From NCBI GenBank assembly GCA_026413225.1, contig CM048553.1, forward strand, positions 48,090,001-48,154,000: 64,000 nt of DNA. Reading direction: 5' to 3'. The notes beneath the pieces are model-generated. The model was not told the DNA's origin. It saw only the letters and a program-made list of their open reading frames with translations, and did not search any database. The DNA is from Otis tarda. Lineage: Eukaryota > Chordata > Aves > Otidiformes > Otididae. The position numbers were made by a program, and so were the translations under genes. Positions 12,066 to 23,769 of the stretch are shown here, piece after piece (position 1 is the stretch's first letter; the number at the start of each line of letters is the position of its first letter).

Positions 12066-13559
12066 AAACCTTTCAGCCTCTTGAAAATGTTAGCATTTCT
12101 CTATTTTACCTTTTTTTGGTATCCACCCTCAGATAGGGCACACAGCAGTGACTCCAAGGTGTGAGCATCTGTAGTGGTAGGGCAGTGCTGGAGAGGGTTT
12201 GGTCTGTCATAGTAGAGCTGGCATTTAAAAATCACAGCCTGTTCACAAGCTTGACATCCACTGTCTGGAAGCTGCGCTCCCCACTGTAATGCCTTTCCAA
12301 CTATGATCCTTCTTTCTGCCTTTCCGCCATTTGAAGGCTGAGCTCCAGAAACCCTGTACCCCTGTGACTGCACCCAGGGACATGTCCTGCTCTGGCCCTG
12401 ACTTGTCCTCCTTGGCCCTACCTGAAGGACCAGTTCATATATTTCTTCAGCAGCTCACATCTGTCCAGCTGTTGTGAACTTCTGCTCGAGCTGCTGATAA
12501 AATGGATCCTACAGAAAAATGAAGCATTACAAACCACATAAAAGCAGCTCATAATAAGGGCTTAGTTTTCAGGTAGTTTGTGCCTAAAAGATGGAAATGG
12601 ATGCCATGTAGGCTTTTTAAAAGCACAGAAACAAAATAGGTGCCAGATTGCTACAGGAAGGACATAGTCTAATTCAGCTATGTGAAAATACCTTGAGGAA
12701 CACTGGCTTCTCTACGATTAGCTAATCTCTGCTTTAAGCATGGTGACCTAACTTTAGAGCGAGCTACTCTTGGATGTGGAGGCAGGATTAAGGTACGCTT
12801 TATCTCACTCCTGTCTTCCATGTTCACCTATGAAATGGTGTTATTTACCTCTGTCTAAAGCTGCTTATGCATCTCTATGTCTCACAGTACCATATGAAGA
12901 AGAACATATAAAGATGGGTATATAGGCAACTGTAGGGATCTGTAATCTGGGTTTCTGTCTAGTACTGTGCAGCATTATAAGCCTAGAAGGTCTGTAACGC
13001 TCCAGCTACTGTATCCTGAACATACTTGAGCTTATCTATTCTTTGAAATGAAGCAGGATGTGGTCTTTCACAAAGCACAGTGTTGTGGTTTTGTTTAGTG
13101 AGGGGGGGCCTATATTATGGAACTCAGGATGCTGTGGAGGCCAAAAGCAAAACCACCTCCATAAGCAATTAAAAAATTTTTGGAAGAAAGGGCCACCGAG
13201 GACCATTAAACACAATGATGTGGATACGGTCTGTAGCTCAGGGACTCACTAAATGACAGACTTTCAGAAGCTGGAGCTCGCTGGTGAGAGAAGATCCCTT
13301 ATAGATGCTCATTTATTTATTGTACTCTTTCTTCAGGTGTTTGCTAGCGGTTGCTGTCAGAGACAGGATACTGGGGACAGGCACACCTCGGGTCTGGCCC
13401 TGAACAGCTGTTCTTATGTTATGTTCCTGTAAGAATTTGGGTGGAATATTGTCTAAAATGTGGCTATGGCTCCGAGAAGTTGACTGCCATCATGTCTGTT
13501 GAATGGAGAAAAGAAAGTTGTCATTACCCAAATAAAATATTATGAATCATCACCCGCCA

Positions 13560-13571
13560 TGTCACGTGACA
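13560..13571. promoter_or_regulatory. Perfect TGTCACGTGACA E-box palindrome
   Basis: The 12-bp word TGTCACGTGACA is perfectly self-complementary. Its central GTCACGTGAC matches the CLEAR/M-box type of E-box bound by the MITF/TFEB/TFE3 and USF families of bHLH-zipper factors. The match is read directly. Occupancy or function is inference. No promoter, CpG-rich region or exon is visible nearby, so it would be a distal site if active at all. Confidence 0.4.
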
Positions 13572-14803
13572 GGGGGAAAAAAAAAAAAAGCTGTCATCGT
13601 TTTTTATTGCCCGGTTTGGTTTCTTTTTTAACACCTCCCTAGTCCTCTGCAAGTGCATGTTATAGTTTGCAGTTGACAAGGTTAGTGTTCTCATACACAG
13701 GAAAGGGCAAACCTCTTCCTAGCACTGAGACAAATAGTCCTCTCGTGCCGAGATGAGAAAATGCTGAGACAGAGAATATTAATTAATTTACACGTTGTTA
13801 CTGTGGCTGTCCTTCTGCTAGTGCCCTGAGGCTTCTGTGGGACCTTGTACTCTACCTGGTATCGGGCTGTGCTGCCTAGAGTCACCGGCTGACTACGATT
13901 GCCCCCTGCTCCAGACACAGCAGCACCTTTTCTCTGACTGTGCTCCCATCGAGCCCTCAGCTGCAATACGCAAGGCTCCTCCTGCAAGCACCCAAGTACC
14001 AAGGCTCACAAAAAAGTTTTGACAACTGGCTTTCCCTTATTGTTCCATACCATTTTGAATTGCAGATGCGCAGCATTGCTGGCTGCCCTTGGTCTTTTGC
14101 CTTCTTCCTTGCATCCTCTGCACTAGGCAGAGTATTGCTTAGAGTAGAAAATAAGTGCTTAGGTCCCTGCTTATGGTAAAACACTGAACTGATCTCTGGT
14201 GCTCCCTGCTGAGGACCGTTTTACTACAGGCCTCACAGGCAAATAAGTCACCTTGATGCCAGTATTTGTCCCTGTTTCTTGATGCAATGCATAAATCACA
14301 TTGCTGTTCCTTATCAGCTCGTAGCGCTTGCTTAATGGGTAGCTCTGCTGCTTCAGCAGGGAATTAGCTAGAACAACATTACAGTGATAAAGTAAGGAGA
14401 GTAAGCATCCATCAGTGGGTCAATTAGTAATGTTAAAAAGGAAGCTCTGAAATAACTCACACAGTAGTACATTAGTTCTTGTGCGTATGTTCAGATCCAT
14501 CTCTTGGTGAGTAAGAAATGAGGGAAAGAACAAATAATTAGGGATATGTTCTTTTTTAGATACATGCCAAAATTTCCCTTTAATAACAATATTTCTCATG
14601 GCCTTAGCAGCTTTTGTCTCTAAACTTTTGATGATATCTGCCGTCACTTTTAGTGTGGTTGGATTTGAAGCCAACTCTCAGTTTTTATCAACCATGGACA
14701 AAGCTTGGACTATTGGCACCAAATAGGCAGAGCTTTGATTTCAAACACCCACCCGTAAGACACTTCTCACACATGCACCAAAGTGAAGTTAGACTCCATT
14801 TTC

Positions 14804-14825
14804 ACCCCTCACAGTAGTGAGGGGT
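14804..14825. repeat. 9-bp perfect hairpin, 4-nt loop
   Basis: ACCCCTCAC at 14804-14812 pairs exactly with GTGAGGGGT at 14817-14825 across the loop AGTA. The stem is GC-rich. It is shorter than a microRNA precursor and has no flanking extension that I can see, so I treat it as a simple inverted repeat. Confidence 0.75.
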
Positions 14826-15454
14826 TTCCCTAGCACTGGGACTTTGCAGGGCCGTGGCAGGGGAGCCAAGGACAGCCCTTCGCAAAGCTGCCTCGAGCCC
14901 ATCAGCCCCCCGCGTGCTGCAAACTGGCATGTGTTCAAACCCTGTGAAGCAATGCTAGCTCCTATTTCATACGAATCTGGCTAGAGAGCTCTAAATCTGC
15001 CTAAATGGTGTTTTATAGTCACTGCTGAGAATTTCTTTTTTATGGATCCTTCATCATTCTGTTACAAGGATTTTGAGCGACAATTTTATTCCAAAGGTAC
15101 AGTTGACAGCACACTCTGTTAGTCGGTGTTATGATGCTGGAAAGCAAGTGAATGGTCACCCAAGAACAGTAATGTCCCCCAGAAATTCTCTGCCCATCCA
15201 CAACCTTAATGCAGGAGCAATGGAAAAGGTGAGGACATCAGTGAGAAGCGCAGCTTACGCGAGTCGGCAGCTATGGAGAGGAGGATATTGGTGACATAGT
15301 TCAGGTTAGGATATACCTTCTGAGGGAAGAGGGGACTTAAATTTAAAATGCATAAATTCAGCCATCACATTGTCACCACAGAGGTGCAGATGAGCAGGGA
15401 GCTCCTTAGACTGACTCCAGCACCAAAGTCATTGCAATTGCCCCATTGCTGACC

Positions 15455-15710
15455 AAAGTTATTTTCCTCAATGCTATTTATTAATGTTTTAAGTCAGAGC
15501 TTTCTACACTCCCAGACCCTTCAGGTATTTAAATTATTGAAATTTAATTGCTAATTCAGTGGATTAGAAGAATAAAATAATGTGTTTAATTTCCAAGATA
15601 GCCCATGATTATTATTCATCGCCCAAAAGCATCATTAACACGGCATCAAGACTGGCACAGCAATGCCTTGTATTCTCCCAAAATGTCAAATGCACTTACA
15701 TTTAAAGGTC
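15455..15710. other. AT-rich block with many homeodomain-type cores
   Basis: This block is dense in TAATT, ATTA and AATTG cores (for example TATTTAAATTATTG, AATTTAATTGCTAATTCAG, ATTATTATTCATCGCCC) and lacks simple-repeat structure. That texture is typical of conserved noncoding enhancers in vertebrate gene deserts, but ordinary AT-rich intron DNA can look the same. Conservation cannot be judged from one sequence. Confidence 0.2.
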
Positions 15711-15774
15711 TGAAAAACAGGAAATAGAGAGCTATAGTAAAATAAATGTGTGCTCTGGAAGTGAGCTAGTTTCA

Positions 15775-15852
15775 CAACTGCTGTAAATTAGCATGGCTCC
15801 AGTGACTGTAACAGAGTTACCTCAGTGTATGCCAGCTGAGGAGCTGGTGTCT
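15775..15852. repeat. Palindromic MITE-like ancient repeat
   Basis: ACTGCTGTAAATTAGCATGG, CTCCAGTGACTG, CAGAGTTACCTCAG, and TGTATGCCAGCTGAGGAGCT follow the two arms of a palindromic dispersed repeat. I recall it from reptile and bird genomes as CTGGTGTAAATCAGCATAGC, CTCCATTGACTTCAATGGAG, then the mirror arm ending CCAGCTGAGGATCTGG. It is short, noncoding and terminally inverted, which is the shape of a non-autonomous DNA transposon. I do not recall a database name with certainty. Confidence 0.6.
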
Positions 15853-15859
15853 GTTTTTC

Positions 15860-18800
15860 CATTGCTGGGCATCTCTATGTGATGCAAGGTGCCTAAAGCA
15901 CTGTAGTCTTTAAATGCCTAGAAACTTTAAATCAAATGAATCAAGTTGTTGGTTAGATCATGGTGACAATTACATGGAGAGAGTAAAGTATACTGACTGG
16001 TTTGGGGTCAGATCCTTGTCAGCAATAGAGAAAACGAGCAAACAAAAATGTTGAGTAGTCCTATAAATAGCTTCAGAAGGAAGCATACAGTATCTGTGCT
16101 AAGGCAACAACCTTGGAAATATTTATGAATTGTCAATATTACTTCTAAAGATGCAAGACACACTAAAAATTGAGTCAAGTATCATAAGTCACCTAGAAAA
16201 AAAAACATAGGAAACTAAACTGAGTAAATCTGGGCAGCCCCTCTGCAAATACACTGTGCACTATATATCACTGCTGGCTGCAAAAAAAAAATTAAACAAG
16301 CATTTATTGCTGAGGGGTTCAAACAAGTATATTTATCCAGCCATTCTTGACATGCAGGCAACAATTTTGCAGTGATGTCTGCTCTGGTGAGTTAGGCTGT
16401 GAAGATCCAGGTCTATACCCACAGCCCTTCTCATGGTAGCATGGCTATCATGGCCACTAACCTCGCAGATGATATAGCTGGATGCCACCAGCAGTGCCAG
16501 TGGTCCATGAAGAGATGCATCCCCTCAGGGACTCAGTAAACTCATCAAAGACCTGCTAATTCCCACATACTCAGAAATATCTTAGCATTATGTGATATTT
16601 TAACTCATTTTTCTCAATATAATTGCAGGTGGTTTGCTGCAGTGCAGCGCTTGAGAAACGTTTCCTAACAAAGCGATGAGGAAATGATAGGGGAAGCCGT
16701 GCTTTCTCTCTTGTTTTGATTACATGTGTTCATTTTTATTGCAAAGCTTCCTGCTATGGTTTCAAAGCTGCTCTTTTAAGGGCAGCTTTTGGCCCTATCA
16801 GCATTTTCCTCTCCCTGTTTCCCCTCCATCTCTGCTGAAGCAGCATTTTGGAGCTGGGGGCCGAGTCTGGCCAGAGGCTGTGAGCGTGAGGAAGGGGCTG
16901 GGGGGAGCCTTTGGGATCCTGAGGAGATGGGTGCATGCGATCCTTGCAGGCTCCCTCTGGGGCAAGCTAGACAACACCTAGCTATCAAATGCTGAAGGAA
17001 TTGCCCTTTCTTATTCTTCAGCTGCTCCCTCTATTTTTTTTTCCCTGTTTAAATCACTATTTTCTACCATTTCCTTTTGGAGTGTCTTTAACCTTAATTT
17101 AATTGCCAGCTTTTTTTTTTTTTTCCCCTCTAACTCCTCACTTTATAGTCTTCCCAAGTCAGTAGCAGTCAAAATCTAATGAATTCCTGAAGGTCAGATG
17201 AGCCTTTCGAGACCCATAGCTTGTGATGTAAATCGTGGGCCCGAGAATAGAGTCCAGGCTACAGCCCCCACTGCAGTTGGCACTAATCAGCAAACATCTA
17301 ATCAATGGGAACAGTAGCACATTCATGTGCAAGAGATATTATCTTGGCATATAAATAATGAAAGCCTCTAAAGCACTCCCAGATGTTGGAAACAAGATTC
17401 CTTCTGGGCATGTGAAGAATTTGCTTAGGGGAAAACAGAGCAGCCACACAAAAATAGAGAGCTGTTTTAGTCTGATGAAGTTCTGTTTATGAGAAAGTAT
17501 TACTAAAAAAAAGAAAATACATACCTATATGGCTTGAATCTGCCAAAGCTGACCTCTCATCTACCAGATACCTGTAAGCAGACAATTGGTTTTATCTGGG
17601 GTATTTGAGTGATATTGCTGCTTGATTATCTTTCATACAAAAGAGGCCTTGCTTTCTTACTATTGCCAAATATCCAGTTTACAATCAGGTTTTCAATATG
17701 TCCTGGAATCTAGGCTTTCCTGAGAAAAATGAGCTTTTTGATCTCTCATAATGACAACTTATTCCGTGAGATAAGGCTAAAAAAGAAAAAGAACAATTAA
17801 CAATTAATTATTTCTCGTGAGAAAATGCTTTAATTCATAGTCCAAGCAAGTAAAACTTTTAACTCTAATAGTTCATGTCTGGACTTTTTAAAGAAAAGCA
17901 AAACTTACAGAAAATTTACAAAGTTATGAAGTTTTCTTAGTTTTTTTGGCAATCAGGATCTAATTCATTTACACAGCTTAGTCTTGCTTAAACTCTTTGT
18001 TCTTGCTGAGGACATTAGTCCTGCTGATCCAATACAGCTACTCACCTTGAGTATATTACTCATGAGAGTATGGACTAACAGTCTATGAATGGACTGGGAA
18101 CAAGTGATCTTTGCTAACACAATCCCTAAGTTACCACCCAAGTCATTTTAAGAGAGTCTATTTCCACTGAAAATTTAGAAAATGTTAACTGTGCAAACCC
18201 ACCTCAAGGTATCAGCAACAAATATAAATTATTGTCTAACCTTGTTGTACAACATTAAAAAAAAAAACAAAACAATGATTTGTCTCCAGGCCCTAATGGG
18301 CACAGCTTGCCTCAAAGACCTTACCAAGGCAATTATCATTATTTTAGCAGTGCCTGCTCAGTATCATGTGCCAGGATGGGGACAATCCTCAAGTGATGTG
18401 ATTTAGCTTTAAAAACCTCTTCATGTTTATCTCTCATAAAGCACCGTAACCTTCAGGAATACAGTGTTTGGGATTTGTTAAAGTATAATCTTTTTTTTTT
18501 TTTCTGTAAATCAAAAATTACCAGGTAATCATTTCACATTGCTAGATGGCATTGAATATATGAAGTTGTAGATTTTTGTCAATCTCTTTCTGTACCGGAG
18601 GACAATGGAACAAATAAATGGGAGTTGCCTCTTCCTCTCCTGAAGCCAGAGAGGAAGGGTTCATCTGCCAAATGAAACAGCAGAACTGTTACAGAAAAAT
18701 GGGCCAACAGGGTGATGAGGGTGGGATGGGGCAAGACTCAAACTGGTAAAGTGGGATGTTACAGTGTCTGTAATCTACCACTCTAGATTGTGTTTTATTT

Positions 18801-19490
18801 ACTTATTAATTTTAATTTTTGTTTGGTATTTTGCTAAGATTCTTGGAAGAAGAAAGCTATGAAACTTTGATAAAGAGGGCTATAAAGAGGATATTCAAAT
18901 ATTTTATTAATTACAGTTCAAGACCTACATTGCTGTTGCCCAGTAGTGTTACCACTTGCATCGTCAGCTATTTGTGACAGTCATTTTAATGTGTTTGTGC
19001 AACACGATGGAGACTAGATCCCTGAGAGATACCAAATATCTAGGCATTGTTACCATAATGGGCATATTCCTAGTATCACATTTTGGAAAGTCAGCTGGAG
19101 TTTTAGCAGTTTTTGGAGGTTGCTGTGGTTCTTGCACTTCCAGTAGTTGAGGGCATTACAAGGCACACCCTCAAATAGAGACTGCAACTGGACCCTTAAG
19201 GGATGTATCCATGTACTTTATGTCTTCCGGAAACTTCAATGACTCCGGTGAGGCAAAACTTAAAATTTGAAAGACTTTGTTGGATTAGGGCTTGATTTGT
19301 AATGGCAACTCCATTTTGTCACCTCTTAATGTCAATCTCTCATACTTTTCACAGTAACTAAGGAATCATTAGTTACTACCAAATCCTTGCGTTCTCTCAA
19401 GCAGCAGATACCTAGTGTAGCAAAAATAATACACTTCTGTCAAATATAAATAAATCCCAAGTATTCTTATGAAAATTCAACCCATCATGA
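15860..19490. other. Unique noncoding sequence
   Basis: No gene or RNA is recognised. Frames are under 90 codons. Poly-T runs occur at about 17110-17125 and 18490-18504. Around 16700-16990 the sequence is GC-richer and has overlapping short frames on both strands without any domain. Confidence 0.4.
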
Positions 19491-19493
19491 ACA

Positions 19494-19670
19494 GATGGTT
19501 ATAGCACGAGGCTTATTTCTATGGTAACCTCTGACAGTGCCTTCCTGTAGGGCTTCGGGCAAGTTACCTGAACCTCTCTGTCCTTGTTTTTTGACTTTCA
19601 CCATCATAATACTTGTCTCATAGAAGAGGCATGTGCTTTAAACAGTATTTGGAAAGTGCCAGGAGGCTCT
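19494..19670 (+). repeat. MIR-like SINE
   Basis: AGATGGTTATAGCACGAGGC matches the left part of MIR (GTGGTTAAGAGCACGGGCTC). GGGCAAGTTACCTGAACCTC with TCTGT matches the conserved core (GGGCAAGTTACTTAACCTCTCTGTG). CACCATCATAATACTTGTCTC then matches the ATAATAATAGTACCTACCTCATAG block. The element is noncoding and very old. MIR-type SINEs predate the split of mammals and reptiles, so relics in a bird are plausible. A plus-strand frame over it (19584-19856) is coincidental. Confidence 0.7.
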
Positions 19671-19674
19671 CTGA

Positions 19675-21935
19675 AGAAACGTAATTGTACATTAATGGGT
19701 GTATTGTCAGCACCTCCTCCAAAATTCTCTGGATCTAAGTCAAGCTTTATATACCCCATCATAGGAGTCTTAATGCACCCAGCCCCATGGAAGAAATTAC
19801 TGTCATCAGTATGTTTTGCCAATTATCTGACATGCAGAAGAATAAACACTACATAATGGTGTAATGCTTGGGAATGTGTCACCAGCGTGTTTCCTTTGCT
19901 GGAACAATCTGTAGGTGTCAAGAGGACCTCAAAAATGGTTCAAAGACACTCAGGCACAAGACTTGGTATTATGGTTTGCATTTTTCCCAGCCGGAACTCT
20001 CATGACCTAGCAAGCAGAAGATGACCTCTGACAGCAGTATGTGGAGTGCCTGGCTGTGAGGTTACACAGGGCGAACGTGAGGGGATTAGATATTGCCTCT
20101 GTCTTGTGCTTCAGCCTCCATTGGCACTTCCTGGGCTCTGCTCTGGCATCTGGGTGCAGAGCCAAGCTGTATCCTTGCTGCATATCTGTCTGAGTTTTGG
20201 GCTCTCCTCAGCCACCATGTAACCTGGTTTTGGTGGAAAAGAAAGTCAGGCTTGGATTGGGCAGGAGTTGCATTGCCTTTCCCAGGGGTTTTTATCCTGC
20301 AAGCAGGACTACCTGTCCAGCCTGGCAAGCTGATGATATATTCCCCAATTCCCTGTCTAATGCTGAAATAATGGCACTTCTCTACTACACAGGAAAGCAA
20401 AACAAAGCAAATTTAAAAACCCAACAGATTGATTTAGCTGCATCAGCCAGTAATTTATTCACTAGAGAAATGGGTACAAGCCATACTGCAAATGAACTTT
20501 TGGCTTCTGTAGGAGAACTTCATTGTACAGCTGTACTAGAAACCCTTTTCCCACACCTGTGGTTCACAGACATTTGCACAGCTGGGGACATGTTTGGGAT
20601 CTGAATTGAAAGGACACCAGATCTGTGGTTCTGCGTGTAGTTTTGACATAAAAATTGGTCATTTTGAAGGAATTTTGACTGAAAAGTCTGTTCAGTCTAT
20701 CTCTGCCCCCCACCCAGCACATTGTATTTGGAAGGAGAAGATATGGGTGAAGCCATTTCAGAAAAAAAGCCTTGACTTTTGTGTACTTCCATTTCTTTTA
20801 TATTGCTGGGTAATTTAAAGTGACGCATGGAAAAAAATACAGTGTTTTATCAGCTCTCTGTTCAAGCAGGTGGTGCTGTATTTTGTATAAAGGACAGTGC
20901 TTAATTTAAGATTTCTACCATAGCAGCAATTCTAAATGACAGCATTTGTATTAAAAGAGCTGCTCTTCCCAGCAGCACTGTTATAAAAATACTGAAACAG
21001 TAGTGATATTATTATAGATCTGCTCCAGTAACAAAAGTTCTACTGTAAGAAAATCTCTGATTTAGAAAAATCCTTGCCGTCTTCCGGCAGTGATAAATGT
21101 TCCCTTGGTTTTCGTACTAGTGCGATTTAATCCCAGCAATTTGAAGAGCTCGCAGGGAAGCAGCTGTGTACTGTAAAAGAGCAACGGGTAATAGCTTCAG
21201 AGGGAGCAAAGGTGGCAAAATCGGGCTGGGAGCAGTGTTCAGGGTAAGAGCACAGAGGCAACAGCTTGGGGGTAGACTGTGCTTTCCAAAAACCCTTAGT
21301 GCACCATGCAAGTGCACACATGCGTGTGTATGTAGGGGCAGGAGGGACACCTGTCTGCTTCTCCCTGAGCCCCCTTTGCTTGGGGGAAGAGTTTAATTTG
21401 CTCCTTGCGTGAATCAGGACGAGCACAAACATGCTATTAGTCTGTACCTGAAGCCGACAGTGTTCCTATTGCCGGTGATTCAGCAGTAAGGAGCGGCATG
21501 GCTTCATCCCTTCTCCCCCATCCACTCCAGGCCCCTGGTGGCAGGGTCAAGGATGGGGCTGACATCCACCTCTCTCTGTAGAGAAGGCTTGAGATGTCCT
21601 CTACCCACACACTGCATGAGTTTGCGTTTCAGGAAACCATCCATTTCTCATCCACGATGGGAAATGATTGACTTCAGCCTCATTACATCAATGTTAATAT
21701 TTTCAGTGCAGTCAGAAGCCACAGCCTCGAAGAGTCATTTCCACTTTTCCTAGGTTTTGTGGTAGGACTTAGAGAGGTTCAAAGCAACGTGACTGTAGGA
21801 GCCCAAGCACATGTTCCGGTGGGCTGGGTGAGAGGCTGGAAAAGGCATTTTGTGCCAAAGTTCATTCATCCTTTCTCTTCATATTACATCTAAGTACTTT
21901 TTTAATTACACTAATGTTTTTGTCTCATGACATTG
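19675..21935. other. Unique noncoding sequence
   Basis: No gene is seen. Frames of 135 codons (20197-20604, plus) and about 100 codons (minus) have no recognisable domain. There is a short GT-rich tract near 21308-21336. Nothing else is supportable. Confidence 0.4.
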
Positions 21936-21939
21936 CCTT

Positions 21940-22305
21940 ACAGGTCACCTCGTTCTCCAATTACTGCTTGTGTAAGGAAGTGCTTCTTGACACTGCCCTC
22001 AATTTCTTTTTACTTTATTTCCATTTGTGCTTATCTGCAGTGGAATGAAAGTATGAACCACGTCTGAAATTAGCCATTAGGATTTTTACATACTTCAATT
22101 AGTATTCTTTTAAGAAAAATCATTTCTCTCTCTTCTTTTTTTAAATTCTGGTCCATATATAACCAGTTTTTTTTTTACCCTCCTAAGCTTCATGTCTTCG
22201 TGTTCAAATTGACCTTCTCAATTCTTTTCTGAATTTTTCTGGTGTCATAGTAATTTCCTTATAATATGGTGACCAGGAATTAATGAGTAATTTACTCCTG
22301 TAAAG
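21940..22305 (-). mobile_element. Ancient CR1 LINE remnant
   Basis: On the plus strand, GTGTAAGGAAGTGCTTCTTG, TTTATTTCCATTTGTGCTTA, CAGTGGAATGAAAGTATGAA, TTAGGATTTTTACATACTTC and ATATGGTGACCAGGAATT recall reversed amniote CR1 landmarks. In that consensus the blocks are GTGTGAAGAAATACTTCC, TTCATTTGGTG, GAGAAGGAGTAAATAACAC, GATTTTATAGACCTC and GAGATGGGGTGACCAGAACT. They lie in the right order at roughly right spacing. The copy is riddled with indels and cannot encode protein. It is in the same orientation as the remnant at 23.4 kb. Confidence 0.55.
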
Positions 22306-22309
22306 GAAA

Positions 22310-23415
22310 CAGTCTTTCTTTTGAATTAAGTGCTGCTGTGGCCTACCTGAGATCTGCTGTGGCTGAGAGCTAAGTTTAGCTACACACTGCGGGGTGATGA
22401 GGAGAAAATTTAAACGCAGGCTGCGTGACCAGACTCAGAAGCGGGTGCAGGGTGCCACAGGTCACTCTGCTCTTCTCATCTGTCACCTTGCTTGGTGTTT
22501 GCACAGTGCTTGAGGGGGACTTCACGGAGGAAACAATTGAAATGAATTTAGAAGAGTTTATCCCTGTGAGTTTTTCATACTTGTCCTGTGCCAGAAATGT
22601 TCCAAATTCCCTGGTGACCCCAGAGCTCACATGGGAAGGCAGCTCCAGAGGAAGTGGGAGGTCAGGGGAGGGTGAAGAAGTGGTTGCCATCCATAGGTTT
22701 GGTTTTGTCCACGTTGCTCTTCCTCCCCATGCCTCAGGGATGAGAGGATGGGGAGGAAGGAGAAGGTCTCTCTGTCCCATCTCAGGCTGCCTGGGGTTAT
22801 TCCCAGACAGGCAGCCTCTTGGTCGATTCATCAAATGGCATCCCAATGAGTTCTCTTACCCTCTTGATGACTCCTGTGGTGCAGAGCAGGTTAGGCTTGC
22901 TTCAGCATGGGGAACGGGAATTGGCCAACAGTAATTAAAAGTGAGTGCCAGCTCACACGAAGGCTCCACATTATTAGTTTAAATTAAGATACTTTCCATG
23001 GACAGTGAGCCTTGCATACTGTAGCACAAGCTATTGCATGCAATTAGCTTGCAGAATAAAAACATGACGTGCCAAAGGAAATATCAGGCAGGAAAACACC
23101 AGCGTCCATGCCCTCCCTCAATAGGAAGAGGTGCGTCCCACAAACCGGGCTGGCTTTCTGCTGACACAGAAATTGCACGCAGGACCCGGTGAGACTCTGA
23201 GCCCAGGCCAGGCTGGATGTATGCATTAAATGTATAGAAGCCAGGCTCATCCCTTGGATACTCACTTCTTGCTGAAATACTGAAATCACGGCCTTTTTAT
23301 TCATATATCACTCAGGTCCTTCCCAGTTAAATAGTCAGCTTCATTTGCAGTCAATCTGTCTTCAGGGTTAGCGATGTCAGTGTCATTTCCAATGCGTGTT
23401 TGTCCAAGATCCTCA
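22310..23415. other. Unique noncoding sequence between two CR1/L3 relics
   Basis: Opposed frames of 169 codons (plus, 22425-22934) and 156 codons (minus, 22376-22846) overlap but match no family I know. There is no splice-like or codon-usage argument for either. I see no RNA gene or further repeat. Confidence 0.4.
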
Positions 23416-23417
23416 TA

Positions 23418-23705
23418 AGCATCTTCTATGCTGAGGACTGCACCACCTGCCCAGACAATCTACTCCAGCACTTACAGCAGCCCTGCTATTACAAAATGCT
23501 TTCTAGTACCTAGCCTAAGCCATCCTTGCTGCAATTTAAACCCATTTCCCCTTGTTCTACCTGACACAGCAGTGGAGTACAGTGTTTTTTCCAGCTTTTC
23601 CTCACAAGTCATGTTTTCAAGGCCTTTGATTATTAACACTGTCCTCACTCTCCATTTTTTCCACATCTTTCTGGAAGCCCAGTGCTCAAATCTGGACACG
23701 GCATT
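23418..23705 (-). mobile_element. Ancient L3/CR1 LINE remnant (ORF2 C-terminus)
   Basis: The minus-strand translation contains LENMTCEEKLEK, then after a gap [20 protein letters not shown] and KHFVIAGLL. L3/CR1 ORF2 proteins end with a block of the form LENMTYEERLKELG, then [28 protein letters not shown]. About 60-90 nt between the two blocks appear deleted. The match at the protein level is clear, and the age is high. It no longer encodes a functional protein. Confidence 0.65.
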
Positions 23706-23726
23706 CCTTTAGTACTGAGGGGAAAT

Positions 23727-23765
23727 GAACCTTCCATTTATTATGGAACCTTCCATTATTATTTA
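23727..23765. repeat. 19-bp imperfect tandem duplication
   Basis: GAACCTTCCATTTATTATG at 23727-23745 is followed directly by GAACCTTCCATTATTATTTA. It lies just outside the L3/CR1 remnant and looks like a local slippage event. Confidence 0.75.
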
Positions 23766-23769
23766 TCCA

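Larger units (their letters stand above)
12070..15770. other. Unique noncoding sequence
   Basis: No gene is recognised and frames stay near or below about 100 codons. Notable short items listed separately are a perfect TGTCACGTGACA palindrome at 13560 and a 9-bp hairpin at 14804. A 13-base A-run follows the palindrome at about 13577. AT-rich, homeodomain-site-rich sequence begins near 15455. Confidence 0.4.

Noticed and set aside
14804-14825. microRNA precursor
   Set aside because: The 9-bp stem with a 4-nt loop is far shorter than a pre-miRNA, and the flanks do not extend the pairing.
19604-19822. Minus-strand 72-codon frame next to the MIR-like SINE
   Set aside because: It partly overlaps the SINE in reverse and has no recognisable motif.
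22376-22934. Opposed frames of 169 and 156 codons as a gene
   Set aside because: They overlap on opposite strands, share no family features, and one open strand in GC-richer DNA tends to open the other.
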